Positions 11,240 through 23,061 of a DNA stretch of 64,000 nt are shown piece after piece. The translations under genes and the position numbers were made by a program. The DNA comes from Lonicera japonica (lineage: Eukaryota > Streptophyta > Magnoliopsida > Dipsacales > Caprifoliaceae). The stretch lies in contig JAKCWG010000831.1 in assembly GCA_021464415.1 (NCBI GenBank), positions 90,658 through 154,657 of the forward strand, in the 5' to 3' direction. The notes beneath the pieces were generated by a model. The model ran no database searches and was not told the origin of the DNA. It saw nothing but the letters and a program-made list of their open reading frames with translations. Positions within the stretch are counted from its first letter, which is position 1. Every line of letters begins with the position of its first letter.

Positions 11240-12835
11240 GCACAATGTAGCGGATCCACCGCCCAGTCCTATTTTACCAGTCAACCCTAAAGCCTTAACT
11301 CCAGAACAACTTTACTCGATGATATTGGGTTTAATCGAGTCCTTGAGCACCATGACCAATCAACAGAGGGCCACCCAGGCTCGTCTGGATACTTAACTTA
11401 CTGAATCGAATCAACCAAATCCTAACCACCATTCACAATGAAGGCCAACTTCAATTGATTCTCTAGGCTCACTAAACGTCCCACCAGCTCCCCCACAACA
11501 CCAAGGCCCACCCGCATAAAATACTGTTAATGTGTGGCTCCGTCTTGAACACAACCAACCCCGACAGCAACATAACCCACTTTTCGAAGGCACAAGCAAG
11601 ATTCGTATATGGGATAATATGCTGAATCAGTAGTTGAACAAAGCTAAGGAAAATAAGGCCATCACTCTATTGAAGGAACAAATGAAGGCTTTAAATCAAA
11701 AGGTGACATATAAAGCTGATCATATGGCTGATCTCTAAAATTTGTCTCTCTTCCCAGAAGCTAGGTTGCCAGTTGGTTTTAAACTCCCAAATGTTGAAAA
11801 TTTCATGGGAAATAGCCTACCTCATTTTCATCTTAAAGCCTATACCCGTACTATGTAGCTGTATGGGCTAAATGAGACTTACTTGACTTAGGGTTTCCAC
11901 CATACTTTGATAGGCTTGCACACAGTTGATTTTTTGGGTTGGAGAAGCGTAGGGTGGCAGATTGGAAGAGTATTGTGAAGGAATTTATGGAACACTACAA
12001 GTTGAACGAGGAGCTAAAAGTTACTCGTAAGCACCTCGAAATGACTAAGCAGCGAGGGAACAAAAGCGTTAGTGACTTCATCACATGTTGGAGGGAATTT
12101 GCCTCGAATATGATTGATCGGGTCTCTGAGGAAAAATATATGGGGTTAACTATCAAGAATTTCAAGCCCAATATCCGAAATGGCATAGGGCGTCAATATT
12201 TTAAAACATATAAGGCTCTGATGCACTTGGCAAACAAAATTGAAGAAGAGCTCGCGAAAGCCGCTGAGGCCAAGAAAGCATCTTCTCAGTATAAGAAATA
12301 TGCTTCTGCTGTTAATCATGTGTGGTCTTATCATAATTCGGGTCCTTACCAGCAAACCAATTATCAGTATCCACAAGAACGGGGGTCTGTGCCTAACCAG
12401 GGGTTTATTAATCAAGCTCAAAATACTATGAGGCCAAGAAATCAATGGTTTACTCGCCTTCCACCTTCATTAAGAATGACTTTAGCCGCACGGCACACTA
12501 TCCAAGATTTGATCGAAGCAAAAAAAATTCATAACCCTCAGATTCCAAATATTATGAAGAATTCACTCCCTAACTATGGAGGGAGGATTAATCCCTTGCT
12601 AGCTGAAAGGGTAGAAGATGACCCCGTCTCCCTAATTAAGCTTGTAAGGAATAAAGGAGAAGAAGTTATGGCATCGTACCGTGTTGAAAATCCTATAGGC
12701 CGGGGTTTGCTAAAAAAGAAAGAAGAAGACTTGGAGAGCATGTTCCGAGAGATGTTGAAAGAAACTTCATACCAAGTTGTGCAAGTTTCGGAAGAACCAA
12801 TGTATAATCCTTGCGTTAGCAAGTGGATGAAATAA
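11240..12835 (+). pseudogene. Tat/Ogre-type Ty3/gypsy gag, decayed
   Basis: Gag packages the RNA of an LTR retrotransposon. An N-terminal part is readable from about 11250 (proline-rich, then LTPEQLYSMI) to a stop near 11395. A second block near 11770-11930 carries LP..VENFMG..PHFHLKAYTR, and an open frame of 298 codons (11939-12835) holds the Retrotrans_gag core: WKSIVKEFMEHY, LEVTR-like LKVTRKHLEMTKQ, SVSDFITCWREFA. This order matches gag of the Tat/Ogre group. Stops near 11395, 11737, 11857 and 11890 and frame changes mean no intact protein. Protease-like sequence follows downstream, so this is one colinear relic. Confidence 0.85.
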
Positions 12836-13189
12836 ATGAAAATATTGCCCGTCCAAGGGCTAGGCATGAACAACCAGGGCATTGTTGAGCCATTATTGTC
12901 AATACCTAACTACGCAGGCATGGTTTGGGTTACCAGGAGAAGAAGGTAAAAATTGGCTAGGACGCGCTAAGTAGAAAGTGTTCTATTTCAAGGAAGGCTA
13001 CTCGATTACATGTTAATGTAGTTAGCTTTTACTGGTTAAAGATTACGTCATAATCTGATACAGCCAAAGAGTAGAATTTAGCTAGATGGGTGCAATAATT
13101 CACACGCTTGGGAAAAGTTTACCAAGCACAATAAAAGAAAAAAAAGAAATAAAGAGAGGAGGCTCAACCCGAAGGGAGCTAAGTCGTTG

Positions 13190-14230
13190 ATCAGTTGAAG
13201 AAAACTCAGGCCCAAATATCTATTTGGGGATTACTGGTCTCTTCTAAATCGCATCGAGCGGCGCTCCTTAAGATTATGGATGAGGGTATAGTCTCAATAG
13301 AATCAACTCCTAAACACTTAACTGCCATGATCAGGACCTTGAGTCTGCAAAACAGTTTATCTTTCTTAGATGAAGACTTATCACCGCTGGGGTGAAATCA
13401 TGATTTGGCTCTCCATATATCCATTGAAACTAGATGAATGGTAGTCTCGAATGTGCTCTTACAGATAGTGGGGAAACCATAAACACCTGTCCACTTAAAA
13501 CTTTCAAAGCCTTGGAACTAGATGAAAATAGCTTGAAAGAATCCCCGGTAATGGTAATGGCTTATGATAATACCAAAAGGGTAGAATTGAGTTTACTAAA
13601 TGGGCCAATCAAATTTCTCATTGAATTCCAAGTTATCGACATACCATAAGCTTTAACATATTGCTCAGACGCACAAGGATCCACTAGGTAAGGCCTCTAC
13701 CATCTTCCCTACATCAAAAGATCAAGATCCTGGTAGGGGATGAGATTATTGTGATACATGGTGATTATGATAAAATCATAATGCTTAAGGACACATCAGT
13801 CTTAGGCATGTGAAGTCGAGATGTGTAATTAGGAGGTTTTTAATGTGAACTGAGGGTACAGGCTTTGTCTACATAGAATATCATATACATGTCGCATGAT
13901 ACAGTACCATTTTGAATAAGGGAATTGTTGTTATGATAAACACCATGCAATACATGACGGTACGAGGGTTCGGTGATAGGCAGGTTGGAATAACTGAGTT
14001 GGTTAAGCCTTACATACAAGGAAGAAAGTATGTCGGGTTGGGTATACAGAATTAGGAAAGAGACACAGAAGACGGGTTTACAGAAGGTTGGGGTTGTATA
14101 ATGGTCAATACTTCCCTTAATGGTTTCTTTATAAAAAAGGGGGAAGATTTTTCATTTTATGGGTTCCAAGAGCCGTGGGTTAATTCGAAAGGTGAACGAG
14201 TTCTAGGGTTTGAAATCTTTTAGGTCGAAG
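13190..14230 (+). pseudogene. Tat/Ogre-type aspartic protease region, decayed
   Basis: Two readable pieces are colinear with the gag-protease region of Tat/Ogre elements. 13195-13395 has SIWGLLVSSKSHRAALLKIM..., ending in DEDLSPLG, and 13434-13649 has the retropepsin-like ALTDSG with a following hydrophobic segment and FLIEFQVIDIP. The catalytic motif reads DSG where many relatives have DNG. Stops separate the two pieces, and decay is heavy beyond 13650 (short matches around 13990-14040). In the intact family the protease cuts the polyprotein. The region continues to the solo LTR insertion at 14415. Confidence 0.75.
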
Positions 14231-14232
14231 AC

Positions 14233-14414
14233 TTGTACTACAAGTTAAGCTGGGTACATTGTGTTCCAAAGCAGGATTACAATACGCCATTTCGGGGCAA
14301 GAATGAAGATGAAGAAGCTAAAGATATAGCAAGTATGATGAAGTACCTATTTTTTGAAGAGCCGATAAAACACATTCAATCCCAAATAGAGACACATCTC
14401 ATGAAAGTTACTAA
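14233..14414 (+). pseudogene. End of gag-pro relic, cut by solo LTR
   Basis: An open frame from 14233 is entered by the solo LTR at 14415. With the insertion and one copy of ACTAA discounted, the same frame resumes at 16080 and runs to a stop at 16156-16158. The product of this part was not recognised. No reverse transcriptase motif (such as YxDD) was found before or after the insertion, so the element may have lacked pol or lost it. Confidence 0.55.
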
Positions 14415-16074
14415 TGACGCAACTCAAATAACGCGCTTCTATGTAGCCCAAGTGCAGGCACGTCAAGTTATAGTATAGTCTCGGAAGTCCGAGTGTCGAA
14501 CCACAGGGAGAATTGAAAAGGGATGGAATGGATTACGGATTAAAGTGTTTTCTGATTCTTGTAAGTTGAAAAGGTTGTAGAACAATGGAAATTTAAAACA
14601 GTTGTGAAAATTAATAAGAAAGCACTAAGGTATGTGGAGGTTAGTTACAATATAAGAGAGACGGTGATCAGTAGCTCATTCAAAGATTTCAACACAAGGT
14701 TTCTCGAGATATGGGAAACGTTGGTGTATCTCTCAATAGCAAAGGGTGCGACGCTAGACGACTCATTCCCGAATTGAAGCTATATCAAGAGAGAGACGAA
14801 CAACATTCCACCAAAGACAAGGTTATCATTCCTACCTCTTAGCTACGGGTGTGAAGCAAGGCAACCCATTCCCGATGAAGCTAATCCGAGATAGATATGA
14901 CAAACTCATCATAAAAAGATTTAACATAAAGCAAGTGTGGTAATCTCATGATTTAAAGAATGAAAATTAGAAAGTGAATCCTAACAATGAAATGGAATGA
15001 AGTTTATGGGATAAATTAGTCAATTCATCATTTATTATTTATGGTAGAAAACAAAGAGTCTAAGTATCACATAAAGTGTAAGAAGCACTCAATGTATCAA
15101 TAAATGAATAAAAAATGAGATTAACAAATTTATAATCCATCTATGGAGTTTTAAGAACTATTCATAATTTCTACGAAGAGGAAAAAAGCTCCATGGATGG
15201 GGGAAAAAGACTACAAGCTTTTCTAGAACCATGTAAATATGTTGTATGTTCATTAACAACCAAGAACTAAATATAAAAGGCATATAAAGTCTTAACTTAA
15301 TATGAAAATACCTAGAAAGCTTGAAATAATGGAAGATATGATGAAGAAAAGGATTCGCAAATATTTATCAAACTTTAAACATGGATTGAGCCATTAATCA
15401 CCGAAAATTATATCGCGAATCACCTCCGTAACCTTAGTAATAGACTACTCCATAATAAATGAAAGAACAAATATTATAGAAGAAGAAATCATTCTTACAA
15501 ATTAAACACTTACAATGGAAAATGAAGAACAATACTCAAGAGCTCCCCCTTCTCTCTAGAACTTCTAAGTGTTAAAAACTAGATATCTTTATTTTAAGCT
15601 AAGAGAAATAATATATATTAAAAGGTTGCAAAATATCTAACTAAATATCTAAAATAGCTTGAACCACTAAAATAGCCCATTTTGGGTGTGAAATGGCCAA
15701 GTTGCCAGGGCCATGATCGATCATGGTTATGCCCATGATCGATCATGGAAGTGCTCTGCCAGAAAATTTTGCAAGCCATGATCGATCATGGCTTTGCCCA
15801 TGACCCATGATCGATCATGGGTCTGGAACTTGTCACTCAGCACATTTGCAAGCTACTAGGCTTGCTCTTGATCACCACCTGCCCTGCCATTGTATCCCAA
15901 ACCTACGAAAACATGGAATACTACAAAATATACACCAACTTGGACCACGTTAGATACAACACTCGCTAAGGCATTAATCTCGAGATAAGTGGATAATTAG
16001 GCAGAATTAAAGCAACAAACGCGTCAAGCGACTCCGGGAAGGAGCTTAGACATGACAATATTATGCGTTTATCA
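14415..16074 (-). mobile_element. Solo LTR, 1,660 bp, with perfect target duplication
   Basis: The segment begins TGACGC and ends TTTATCA on the plus strand (TG...CA). It is flanked by ACTAA at 14410-14414 and 16075-16079. On the minus strand it starts TGATAAACGCATAATATTG and ends with a CTCCCTGTGGTTCGACACTC segment close to its 3' end, an arrangement I associate with large plant Ty3/gypsy LTRs, so minus orientation is inferred. It contains a tandem CCATGATCGATCATGG palindrome cluster (15710-15822). No internal region remains, so recombination between two LTRs is the likely origin. Confidence 0.85.
15710..15822. repeat. Cluster of CATGATCGATCATG palindromes
   Basis: The perfect palindrome CATGATCGATCATG occurs four times (about 15713, 15739, 15778 and 15807) at spacings of about 26-39 bases inside the solo LTR. 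Confidence 0.85.
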
Positions 16075-16599
16075 ACTAATGAAGGCCAGTTGGTTGACCT
16101 AGTTGCGTTAAACCCATTTTCAAAACTAAAGGCATGGAATGAGCTTAACCATTTTTAAACATATTTTTATCTGTTAATTTCATAAAATCCTAGTTTCAGC
16201 AGTCTTATTTTACTAAGGAATCACAAAGCATTTGTATCTGGTTTGGTTTATAAATTGCGGTGCTTATGTAAATATCCAGCCTAAGAGTACTGGATTCGTC
16301 AATGCCGGTTTAAATGATTAGATTATGGTACACTATTGACGAATGAATCTCGAGGATTACCGGATATCCGATTCCAAACTGAATTAATTAGCTTCCGAAA
16401 AACCTTAAATTTTTATAAAAACTCATGTTTTGTTATTTATCACTATCAAAACACTTGTTTTGCTATCTACCATTATATATTAAAATCACTTTTCAAACCA
16501 CACCCACTGCTTTCAAAAATCAAACAGGCGGATTATGAAGCACATGCTTTCTATCCCCACCATAAATCCCATTTTCTAAAAACTATGAATTGTATGCAG
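16075..16599 (+). pseudogene. Tail of the gag-pro relic and following untranslated part
   Basis: 16080-16158 continues the reading frame interrupted at 14415 and ends at a stop. The remainder to about 16600 has no recognised coding content and probably leads into the LTR-like block at 16600. Confidence 0.5.
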
Positions 16600-16920
16600 T
16601 AAAATCAATAAGCATGCGAATCTTCTATTATAATTAAGCGCATATCCTATTTAGAGACTGAAAGGGTGAATTGAGTGCCTAACACCTTTTCGCTTAGTAA
16701 CTTAATCCCCGAACCTTAAAATCAACTAGTTTCATATTGATTATGTTTAAGAGGTCATTTAATCTATAGATGTTCTTCTTCAACACACATTTTTGTTTGT
16801 TTTGTAAAACAAACTGGTGACTCTGATTTTCTTTACAAACTGTTATCTTTTTGCAAATTAAAACTAACTATTTTCCAAAAACTGAAGGAATTGCCGTCCG
16901 TGAGGACTCGGCCTCAAAAG
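16600..16920 (+). mobile_element. Tat-type LTR end fragment
   Basis: Shares 'gagactgaaagggtgaattg', 'gtgcctaacacctt', 'ccccgaacc' and 'gtaaaacaaactggtgactc' with the LTR pieces at 32.1-32.5 and 33.0-33.4 kb. The TGGTGACTC is a changed form of TGGCGACTC. It lies just past the gag-pro relic and may be that element's own LTR. Confidence 0.6.
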
Positions 16921-17476
16921 TGAAGGTTCTCATAGAGGCAATCTAAGAAGTGTCTGCAAGCCCGGTTTATTATAATAAAACAATTTCATTTATTCACAAG
17001 AAGATAATGAAGAAGGGGAAGAATAGTTCAGTGTTCGAGAATGATGAAGGATTTGCAAAGAGAAGATCCTATGGTAAAGTGTGAGGAAAAGGGAAAATCT
17101 TGACAAAGGCCTTAGGCCAAATTTGTTTTATGATTTTTTGCTCTGCAAAAAAATAAAATATGAATTACTCTCTATAATTGCCAGATTTTCAAAAAGAATG
17201 ATCTTTGCATTTGCATTTGCATAGGTCTAGGGGTGAATTGTGCACAAAGCATGCTATATAATAACCAATACTTTCGTAAATAAAACATACATTCATTCCC
17301 AAAATGCCAATATTTTCATGAGATAATATATGAACATGAGCGAAAAATAAGATTAAAACTCCGAACAATTGAAACATGGGGTAAGGACCACTCTAAGTTT
17401 GTGGTGGAAGATCCAAATGTGGATACTTCAATGGATTGGTACATTGAATAAGGCTGTGACTACAATAGATTCCAAT
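16921..17476. other. Spacer, no gene seen
   Basis: Mostly AT-rich. 16890-16970 has a GC-richer stretch (GTCCGTGAGGACTCGGCCTC) probably belonging to the retroelement. Nothing coding recognised. Confidence 0.4.
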
Positions 17477-19419
17477 GAATCTACAAGAAAAATGACAATC
17501 AGTGGCGAATTTTTGGTGGGAGAGTACAATTTTCCCACTGAAAAGCACTTTTTCCAACAAATTTAACAATTCCCACTAAAAATTGGTTATTATGTATATT
17601 ATATGTGGCTAACGTAGTTTTTCCCACTAATTTTGCTACTAACAATGTGGCGAGAAAAAATGGCGCATTGGTACCAAATAAATTTGGGAATTATTGGGAA
17701 AATTAAAATATTGCCACTATAAAAGATATATAGTGGGGAAGAATAGTTTGCCACTAAAAAAATTTATAATTCGTGGGAAAATTTTGACTTGCCACTAATG
17801 AGGAACAATTGCTAGGAAATATGATTGCCAGAAAAAACTTTGGTGACAATTAGTGGGGAATGTTTTAATGGGGAGTAAAAAATCCTCACTAAAAAAGCAT
17901 TTATTTTAGTGGGAAGTACAAATTCCCCACTAAAAAGCATTTGTATATACTATTGGTGGGGAAAATATATCTGGCCACAAATTTTGCCAATAAAATTGTG
18001 GGCAATTTTTTTTTTTTTACTTTAACGGGAAAAATTTGGTGTTGGCGCCAAACAAAATAGTAGCATTAGTGGGGACATTTTCTTAATTCCCCACTAAAAG
18101 TGATATAAGCACCTTAGTTTTGGAACCAATGTTTTACGTGAATCCAATTTGAAACTAGTGCGATTAATCTTAAATATGTTAAGAATTTATAATATTTTTA
18201 TGCTAGTGATCCGAATTTATTAAATCTTTTGATTATCAAATAAATCGGATATGGATATATACTAATCCGACCCGATTAGATTGACGATATATCTGATTCG
18301 ATTTGACATATATTTATATATGCATACATCTATATACACTTGCACAAAATTCTTCAATTTTCAAATATGATTAGGTATTCACAAAAGATATCCTTTTGGA
18401 TCACAAAACGAATCGGTATGTTATATTGTCAATCCAATTAGACTTGGATACGGCATGATTTGGTATGATCTATATTTTATTCGTCAATATATTTTAAATG
18501 AATAATGAGACTACTAATTAAAGAAATGAAATAATCAAGGGCAGAGTGAGGCCATCAATTTGACAAAAAACCTTCTATGATGTTTGAAATGGTTCCAAAT
18601 GCAGGTTAGGATTTGGAATCAAAGATGAAGCAAAGCAAGAAAAAAGTAGTTGAAGACTAACTTGGATTGAAGACAATTGTAGTAAAAAAAAAATAGTTGA
18701 AGACTTCATCGTTGGGTTTTTGCTAGCTATTACATAGACATTAATGGATATATTAGCTAGTTTTCTTGTTTTATTTTATTTATTAATTTGTTTTTTTTGG
18801 TAATTTCTACATTATATTGTATTTGATTTTGGATTTGTTATTTTGATGGATTGATTTTGAAACTATTATTGCTAAACTATGAATTATTAATAGTTTTTTA
18901 TTATGGAATGCTAATTGAATATTTTTGTAATTGATTTTTTTGGCCATTGCTAGGAGAATCTTAAATATAGTAAACTTTTGCAGCAAAATTCTTATTAGAG
19001 ATTCCCCACTAAAGATAATAATTTGTGGGGATCTTTTTGTTTTGCTACAAAAAGTTTCATTGTTGTTGAAATCTTTTACAGCAATTTCCATTATTTTTCC
19101 CACAAAAAATTTTGGTTGTGGAAACTAATGATCATTAGTGGGAGAAAAATTTGTCAGTAAAGAAGATTATTTTGTGGTGATTTAATTTTTTTCCCACAAA
19201 AACTTCTAGTTGTCACAATCAAATTTATTATCGGTAAGGAAACAATTCACTGGCAAAGGTGCCTTTTGTGGCGATTTATTATTTCCTACAAATCATTTTT
19301 GTTGTTGTGGCAATCAGATTTATCATTACTGGAAAAATGAAACCCCATTAAAGTTATATTTTTTGTGGCGAAGCCCTTTTTCCTGCCAAAAAATGCCTTT
19401 TTACAATGACAAGATAGTG
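17477..19419. mobile_element. Non-autonomous CACTA-like (En/Spm) element
   Basis: The left end carries CTACAAGAAAAATGACAA, matching the CACTACAAGAAAA terminus of CACTA elements with the first bases lost. The right end reads ...AATGACAAGATAGTG, i.e. CACTATCTTGTCATT in reverse. Both ends have dense subterminal arrays: TTCCCCACTAAA / TTTAGTGGGGAA on the left (17500-18110) and CCACAAAAA / TTTTGTGGCG on the right (18990-19400). Such arrays bind the transposase in this superfamily. The ~850-bp interior encodes nothing recognisable. A target duplication could not be fixed. Confidence 0.6.
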
Positions 19420-19639
19420 CAATAGGAGCAGACCCCGCTATTCTTGGTAACAATTTCTTCCCCCGACGTTTGCGAAATTATATCCTGCTGACTAACTCAA
19501 GAAGGTGTCTTTCAAAAGAATTAAAAGTTTTTTCAAGCACATCACATAGAATGAGAAGTGTTCTTGAAAATATGTCATTCAAAAGATAAATGATAAAATT
19601 CAGAAATTTCATGAAACTAGAAAGACAGATTTCCGACTA

Positions 19640-19714
19640 TTGATCTCGCTATATTTGTAACTGTCAATGGTAGTCATAATTTTATGACTGCCAACAGCAG
19701 TCAAAAGTGGCTTA
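19640..19714. mobile_element. CACTA subterminal-type fragment (left part)
   Basis: Contains GTCAATGGTAGTCATAA and TGACTGCCAACAGCAGTCA, the same motif family as the CACTA end at 30540-30877. It appears to continue after the Tourist-like MITE at 20091-20170, which split it. Confidence 0.45.
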
Positions 19715-20087
19715 GAGCATCTCCACCAGGCTCTTTAAAGGACTAAACTGCAAATTTATTAAATAGCCATGTCAGCAAAATTCACTCCAACAGAAGTAGC
19801 AAAATGTAATCTCCAATTTGAAGAGTCTTTCTCTCTTCAAATATGAAGAATAATGAAAGAGCTCTTCAAACATACTTTTTAATATTTTATTAATAGGACT
19901 TTGTGTTAATTTAAAATGACATTGTTGGAAAGTAAATTGACATTGTTGTGCTGATTAAAATAATAATATATTTGAAAAAACTCTTGGAACTCATTGAAAA
20001 TTTTTTAAGATGGCTCTTCAAAGTGCCATATAGGTCAACAAAATTATTTTTATAAATTCATTTTTGAAGAGGCTATTTGAGATACTC
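19715..20087. mobile_element. Tourist-like MITE, 373 bp
   Basis: The ends GAGCATCTCCACCAGGCTCTT and GAAGAGGCTATTTGAGATACTC are imperfect inverted repeats. TTA flanks both sides (19712-19714 and 20088-20090), as expected for PIF/Harbinger MITEs. It is inserted within CACTA-type subterminal repeats. Confidence 0.75.
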
Positions 20088-20170
20088 TTATAGTTATAAT
20101 TTTGAAAATTAGTGATTATTATAGACAGTCACAAATATTGTGACTACCAATAGCAGTCGCAAGAAATATT

Positions 20171-20995
20171 TTTATTGACTATTATTGTTCCTGACCATTT
20201 GTTATAAATTATAATCATAATTTTAATATAAAAACGGCGTCGTTGGTTTATTTATATAGATATAGTTTCCCACTGCCCTGTACAATATGTATAATAATAA
20301 TATAATATAATAGACCCCTTTCACCACAATTTGACATGTGGCATTCAATTCGGATGATTTGTACTTTTATTTGACAGTTTATTAACTGTTATTTCTATCG
20401 TTTCCTTTAGGGTCTCTTTCACAACAATTTGTGCCTTTTTATATCGCCCATCTTCCTCTATTATTACAAATTTGCAAAATTTTCTTCTTTGTACTCAAGC
20501 CTTTCTAGTAAGTTTCTCTTCTCTGCTCTTATTCTCTTTTACTATACATATTATTTCACATGTCTATCTCTTTCACTGGAATCAAATACGATAGAGATAA
20601 ATTCTTCACACCTCTTTACACATTTTTTCTTCAACCCCCGTTATCTCTCTAGGATTTTTTCATGTATACAAAGAATGAGAAAGAGAGATTTTGTGGGAAA
20701 AAATTAGTTTTTAAAAGATGCACACGAACTGTTTGATGAAATGTATGAGCACAAATGGTGTGATTAAAAGTTGAAAATGAAAAGCGTCTCTTCATATATA
20801 AATTTTGGAGCGGAGATTACCGAACATTATTGATATTTAGAGAGTTCTTTCAGTTTTTGAAACATCCAGCGGTTGTTTAAATACTCTAGTATTTTGGATG
20901 TTCCTCTGGTATTTATGTATGGGGGCTTTAATTTACTGTGGAGATGTATCTAAATATATAGTTAGACATGTAAAGATAGAAAGGGAGTTAAATAT

Positions 20996-21037
<42 letters not shown>

Positions 21038-22975
21038 GGGTTGAAGAAAAAGTGTGTAAAAAGGTATGAAAAATTTCTCTGTCTTATGAATTGCATTTTT
21101 TCCTCTTATGCTTTGTAACTTCTCCCTCTTCTTATCTACTAGATTATGCTCTCAATTATGTTTCTCATATAGTGATTAATATATGGTTTCTTAGTGTTGA
21201 TATTTTTTATTTCTTATTAATATTTTATTCTAACCGTTCTAAATTAAAAGTTTGATTTTTTGGGGGGTTAACTAAGGGGTTATACATCATACTTTTAATT
21301 ATCACAATTAAATTGAAATTAATATTTGTTCTAAAGTAATTAGAGTGGATTGATGTGTTAAATTAATAATTTTTTTATTTTCTTATATTGTTGCTCATGT
21401 AAAACAATTTGATGTTTGGCTTTATAATGCTCTTACCAAAATATTTTATTCTTTAACTAATTTAAGATTATACGATATTGTAAGGAAATTCCTAATGCCA
21501 AACTTTTTTTTCCCTTTTAGCAAAATAAATAAAAAACACTATTTATTGAATTAAAAATTTTACACCATACTTTACAAAATACAAACATTGTGTCCTTTGT
21601 GATTGTCCACCTCACCCATTATATTTATTTAAGCTTACTTTCCACTATTTTGTAGGGTCTTCTACAAGTCTCATGCTATAGAGAAAAATCTAAAAGGTAT
21701 GTACTTCTCTCATTACACAATATTCAATGCCTATGTGAGTTTAAAGACATGCTCCATCTCCACGTGTTTAATGAAATGCCTAAATGAGATTCATCACTTG
21801 GTAAATGAGTTTTGTTGTGTTCGATAATTTCAGCAAGATACATAATTTTTTTTTATTAACTATGAATTTCAATCCCAAAAGTCAAGATAGATTTATTTGA
21901 AGCCATATTTGTAAATTTGTCTATCTTTTGCTGCTACATTTAACATTCCCAATTTGTTTTCTTTATTCAAGAGTCTTCATATTTTCATATTTGTTTTACT
22001 AATGTTCTTTTGCCATTTACTCTTTTCAGTTCAAATAAGTTTGAATTTGGAAATAAATACCCCTACTTTTGCCTATTGACTATTTTAAAGCTGCAGCAGC
22101 TGAAGTCAACAAAAGCATATAAAATAATTAACCAGATGTAACAATTATTTGTAAGGAATTCTTACAAATTTTATGAGATTCTTCTTTCTTTCTTAAATAA
22201 ATATGTATCCCTTCCATTTTAAAGCACTTGGTTTAAAGAGAAGCAAAGTAAAAAAAATCTTAGCAAGAGAAATACGAATATTTGTGGGTTTATTGTATTA
22301 AGATGAAAAATAAAAATAGAAAAAAAAAAACGAGAGGAGAAAGAAAAGAATGAAAGGGAAATGACTAAAGTACCAATTTTTGTTTGGTTTCTCTCCTTTC
22401 TCTCTCTCTCTATATATATATATATATTATATACATCTCTCTTTAAAATAGAGTTGGATTGAAAATTAATACTACCTTGGAAGGGAGAAGGAGAGGCTTA
22501 TGTAAGGAGCGAATGGGTGTCGATTTCTTCTTTATTTTGGGGTCTTTTAAGAGTAATTTCATTTTTGAGTATTTAAATTTATATTTATTTCTTTCACATT
22601 TAGACTGTTTTAAGTGTTATTTCAATTTTACTCCTCCAATATCTATTATTTTTACCACTTTTGTGTCAAGGTTCATCATATTCTATTATTAAATACTTTT
22701 TCTTTCCACTTTTTTTGTCTTGATAGTGACTTTTTATATTTCTTTCTCTCTACAAGAGAATATTCACCATTAATATTATTTTCTCTCTCTAAAAAAGTTT
22801 ATCTTACTAAAATAATTTACCATTTATATTGTAATATATATACATAATATCTACCATACCTTATGACTTTACAAAATTGCCACCAAATAACACAAACATA
22901 AATTTATATTTATCTCTCTCATAGCTAGACTACTTTAAGTGTTATTTTGATTTTCTGTTTTGTAAATAAGTAACA
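20171..22975. other. Spacer with foldback and microsatellite, no gene
   Basis: TCTTTACACATTTTTTCTTC at 20613-20632 is repeated inverted at about 21040-21062 beside a (GA)n run (21004-21034), so the 20.6-21.1 kb segment can fold back. A 'cccttccattttaaagcact' stretch at about 22208 resembles a Stowaway end. 22401-22440 holds CT and TA runs. The longest open frame (20429-20707) is low-complexity S/F/Y-rich and was not accepted. Confidence 0.45.
21004..21034. repeat. (GA)n microsatellite
   Basis: About 15 uninterrupted GA units. Confidence 0.95.
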
Positions 22976-23061
22976 ATGTTGAACAAATATATTTTTTTAG
23001 AATACATGGCTTCTCCGTCTGTTATTAGAATTGATTTCAAGAAACTTAGTGCTAGCAATTT

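Noticed and set aside
12146..12882. Minus-strand open frames of about 100 codons
   Set aside because: Both are shadows of the plus-strand gag frame.
15710..15822. CRISPR-like array
   Set aside because: Repeats are short palindromes with irregular spacing inside a plant LTR; no cas genes and the genome is eukaryotic.
20429..20707. 92-codon plus-strand open frame
   Set aside because: S/F/Y/L-rich low-complexity product from a pyrimidine-rich stretch, partly inside an inverted repeat.
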